NCBI RefSeq assembly: GCF_024347495.1
Contig: NZ_AP025491.1
Location: 1,302,001 to 1,366,000, forward strand
Reading direction: 5' to 3'
Source of the DNA: Vibrio gallaecicus
GTDB lineage: Bacteria > Pseudomonadota > Gammaproteobacteria > Enterobacterales > Vibrionaceae
DNA: 64,000 nucleotides
The position numbers and the translations under genes are program-made. The notes under the pieces are model-generated. The model was not told the DNA's origin, did not search any database, and saw nothing but the letters and a program-made list of their open reading frames with translations. Each line of letters begins with the position of its first letter. The stretch's first letter is position 1. Positions 63,044 through 64,000 of this stretch are shown piece by piece.

Positions 63044-63778
63044 ATGGACATTATCCTTAGCTCCACTTTTCCAGCACTCTTTGCTATTTTCATTTTCGCA
63101 GCGATGGTTAGGGGGTTTTCAGGCTTTGGTTTTACCTTAGTCGCTTTACCACTCAGCGCTTTGTTCATGCCAGTTATTGAATTGGTTCCCGTATTCATGC
63201 TGATCGACTTACTCGGTAATGTTCAATTGCTTCCTAAGGTGCGCCGTCATGTAGATTGGAAATGGGTTGCTAAAGTTTTTATACCTTGTTTAGTCTTCAC
63301 ACCTGTCGGCTTGCTTCTGCTGAAGTCCGTTGAGCAAGACACCATAGTCTTAATTATTAGCGTATTTATATTTGCTTCTGCACTAATGATTCAAAAAGGT
63401 TTTCAATACTCTAAAGAGCCTAAATTCGCCCCCTTTATTCTCGGAAGCTTAGCGGGAGTCATGAATGGCGCCGCTTCAATGTCTGGACCTCCAGTGGGTG
63501 CCCATGCCCTGGCTAGCCCAGTTGCACCACACATCGCACGAGCAGGATTGATCGCCTTTTTTGTTCTTGCGGATTCGAGTGCCTTTGTTTCTGCTTCTAT
63601 TGCGGGTTTGGTCAACAGTAATATTGTCATTCTAACTGCCGCCTTGCTACCCAGTAGCATGCTCGGAGGTTATTTAGGGAGTCAACTATTTGAAAGGTAT
63701 GGCGGGGAAAAGTTTAAACCGGTTACCGTGATACTGCTAATCACCATAGCCATATTCAGTATACTGAGAGTGATCTAA
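63044..63778 (+). CDS. TauE/SafE-family permease
   Basis: A 244-residue inner-membrane protein with about eight hydrophobic helices in two repeated halves: AAMVRGFSGFGFTLVALPLS near residue 20 and GSLAGVMNGAASMSGPPVGA near 135 carry the duplicated family signature. TauE/SafE proteins export sulfite, sulfoacetate or related anions, or import carboxylates. The window ends soon after, and only the GDPD gene lies just upstream. A link to the sulfatase locus 35 kb away would be pure speculation. Confidence 0.9.
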   Translation: MDIILSSTFPALFAIFIFAAMVRGFSGFGFTLVALPLSALFMPVIELVPVFMLIDLLGNVQLLPKVRRHVDWKWVAKVFIPCLVFTPVGLLLLKSVEQDTIVLIISVFIFASALMIQKGFQYSKEPKFAPFILGSLAGVMNGAASMSGPPVGAHALASPVAPHIARAGLIAFFVLADSSAFVSASIAGLVNSNIVILTAALLPSSMLGGYLGSQLFERYGGEKFKPVTVILLITIAIFSILRVI

Positions 63779-63909
63779 AGGGCTAACAATCTTAAGAGAA
63801 ATCACTAAATATTAGATATTGGTGACAAACTAATTGTCCAATTGCTCCTTCTAACGCAATTAATAAAGCATTAGTGCTCGTTATTTAACACAAATGAGTA
63901 GATTAAATT

Positions 63910-63958
63910 TAAGCTCGTTTTCGCCAAGATCTAGTGAGTAACTGGCTAAACGAGCTTA
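63910..63958. terminator. long hairpin near the right edge
   Basis: TAAGCTCGTTT and AAACGAGCTTA form a perfect 11-bp stem with inner GCCA-TGGC pairing. It lies about 130 bases after the permease and may terminate that gene or the next one beyond the window. Confidence 0.6.
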
Positions 63959-64000
63959 TGCTATATATTAAATCGCTTTTAATTAACTTGAAGCACTAAA

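Noticed and set aside
63044-63778. TauE-type permease as part of the sulfatase regulon
   Set aside because: It is 35 kb away with no regulon motif upstream; sulfur-related naming of the family is not evidence.

Overview
The window looks like chromosomal DNA of a marine gammaproteobacterium, most probably Vibrio and perhaps the Splendidus group. This rests on gene content: MSHA-like prepilin, TAXI-TRAP, rimK-rimB, a tryptophanase with a tnaC leader, and many two-component and chemotaxis proteins. Low-GC spacers carrying short heptamer repeats agree with it. No rRNA, tRNA, phage, IS element or CRISPR array was seen. The species is an inference.

Layout. 0-7 kb: a LysR regulator divergent from a detoxification set (atypical SDR, MFS exporter, a decayed grxB, an Old Yellow Enzyme), then a MerR-methyltransferase fusion with its own 19-bp-spacer promoter, a GNAT enzyme and an alpha/beta-hydrolase remnant. 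7-16 kb: tryptophanase with a recognisable TnaC leader peptide and an upstream octamer repeat, an HD/HD-GYP protein, a GNAT enzyme, an RstAB-like two-component pair and a dCache chemoreceptor. 16-28.6 kb: the most notable locus, on the minus strand: secreted sulfatase, radical-SAM sulfatase maturase, two exported helper proteins, then MoxR, DUF58, DUF4381 and three Bat-like membrane proteins. A GAF-LuxR regulator is divergent from the sulfatase. 29-35 kb: DUF3302-HlyD pair, FadL-type porin, an unknown outer-membrane protein divergent from a LysR, and an OmpA-type lipoprotein. 35-48.6 kb: lone prepilin, GntR-ABC operon, LysR/SnoaL pair, ABC-F ATPase, RluA-family synthase, SgrR-like regulator and rimK-rimB. 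48.6-64 kb: MBL hydrolase, a 2094-residue hybrid kinase divergent from a REC-REC-kinase, a TAXI-TRAP operon, a 2OG-Fe(II) oxygenase, a GDPD and a TauE-type permease.

The best candidate for an undescribed system is the sulfatase/anSME/MoxR-vWA locus plus a shared 20-bp inverted repeat. That repeat is identical in front of the sulfatase and the maturase genes. Degenerate copies in one common orientation lie upstream of the chemoreceptor, the DUF3302-HlyD pair and the OmpA-like lipoprotein. This suggests one regulon joining sensing, sulfate-ester hydrolysis, enzyme maturation, a membrane-associated MoxR/vWA machine and envelope functions. The regulator is not proven; the divergent GAF-LuxR protein is the obvious candidate.

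Several small genes could also be read: tnaC (31 codons), a basic 27-codon ORF at 38269-38352, a 41-codon ORF at 46631-46756, and a weaker membrane ORF at 30570-30677.
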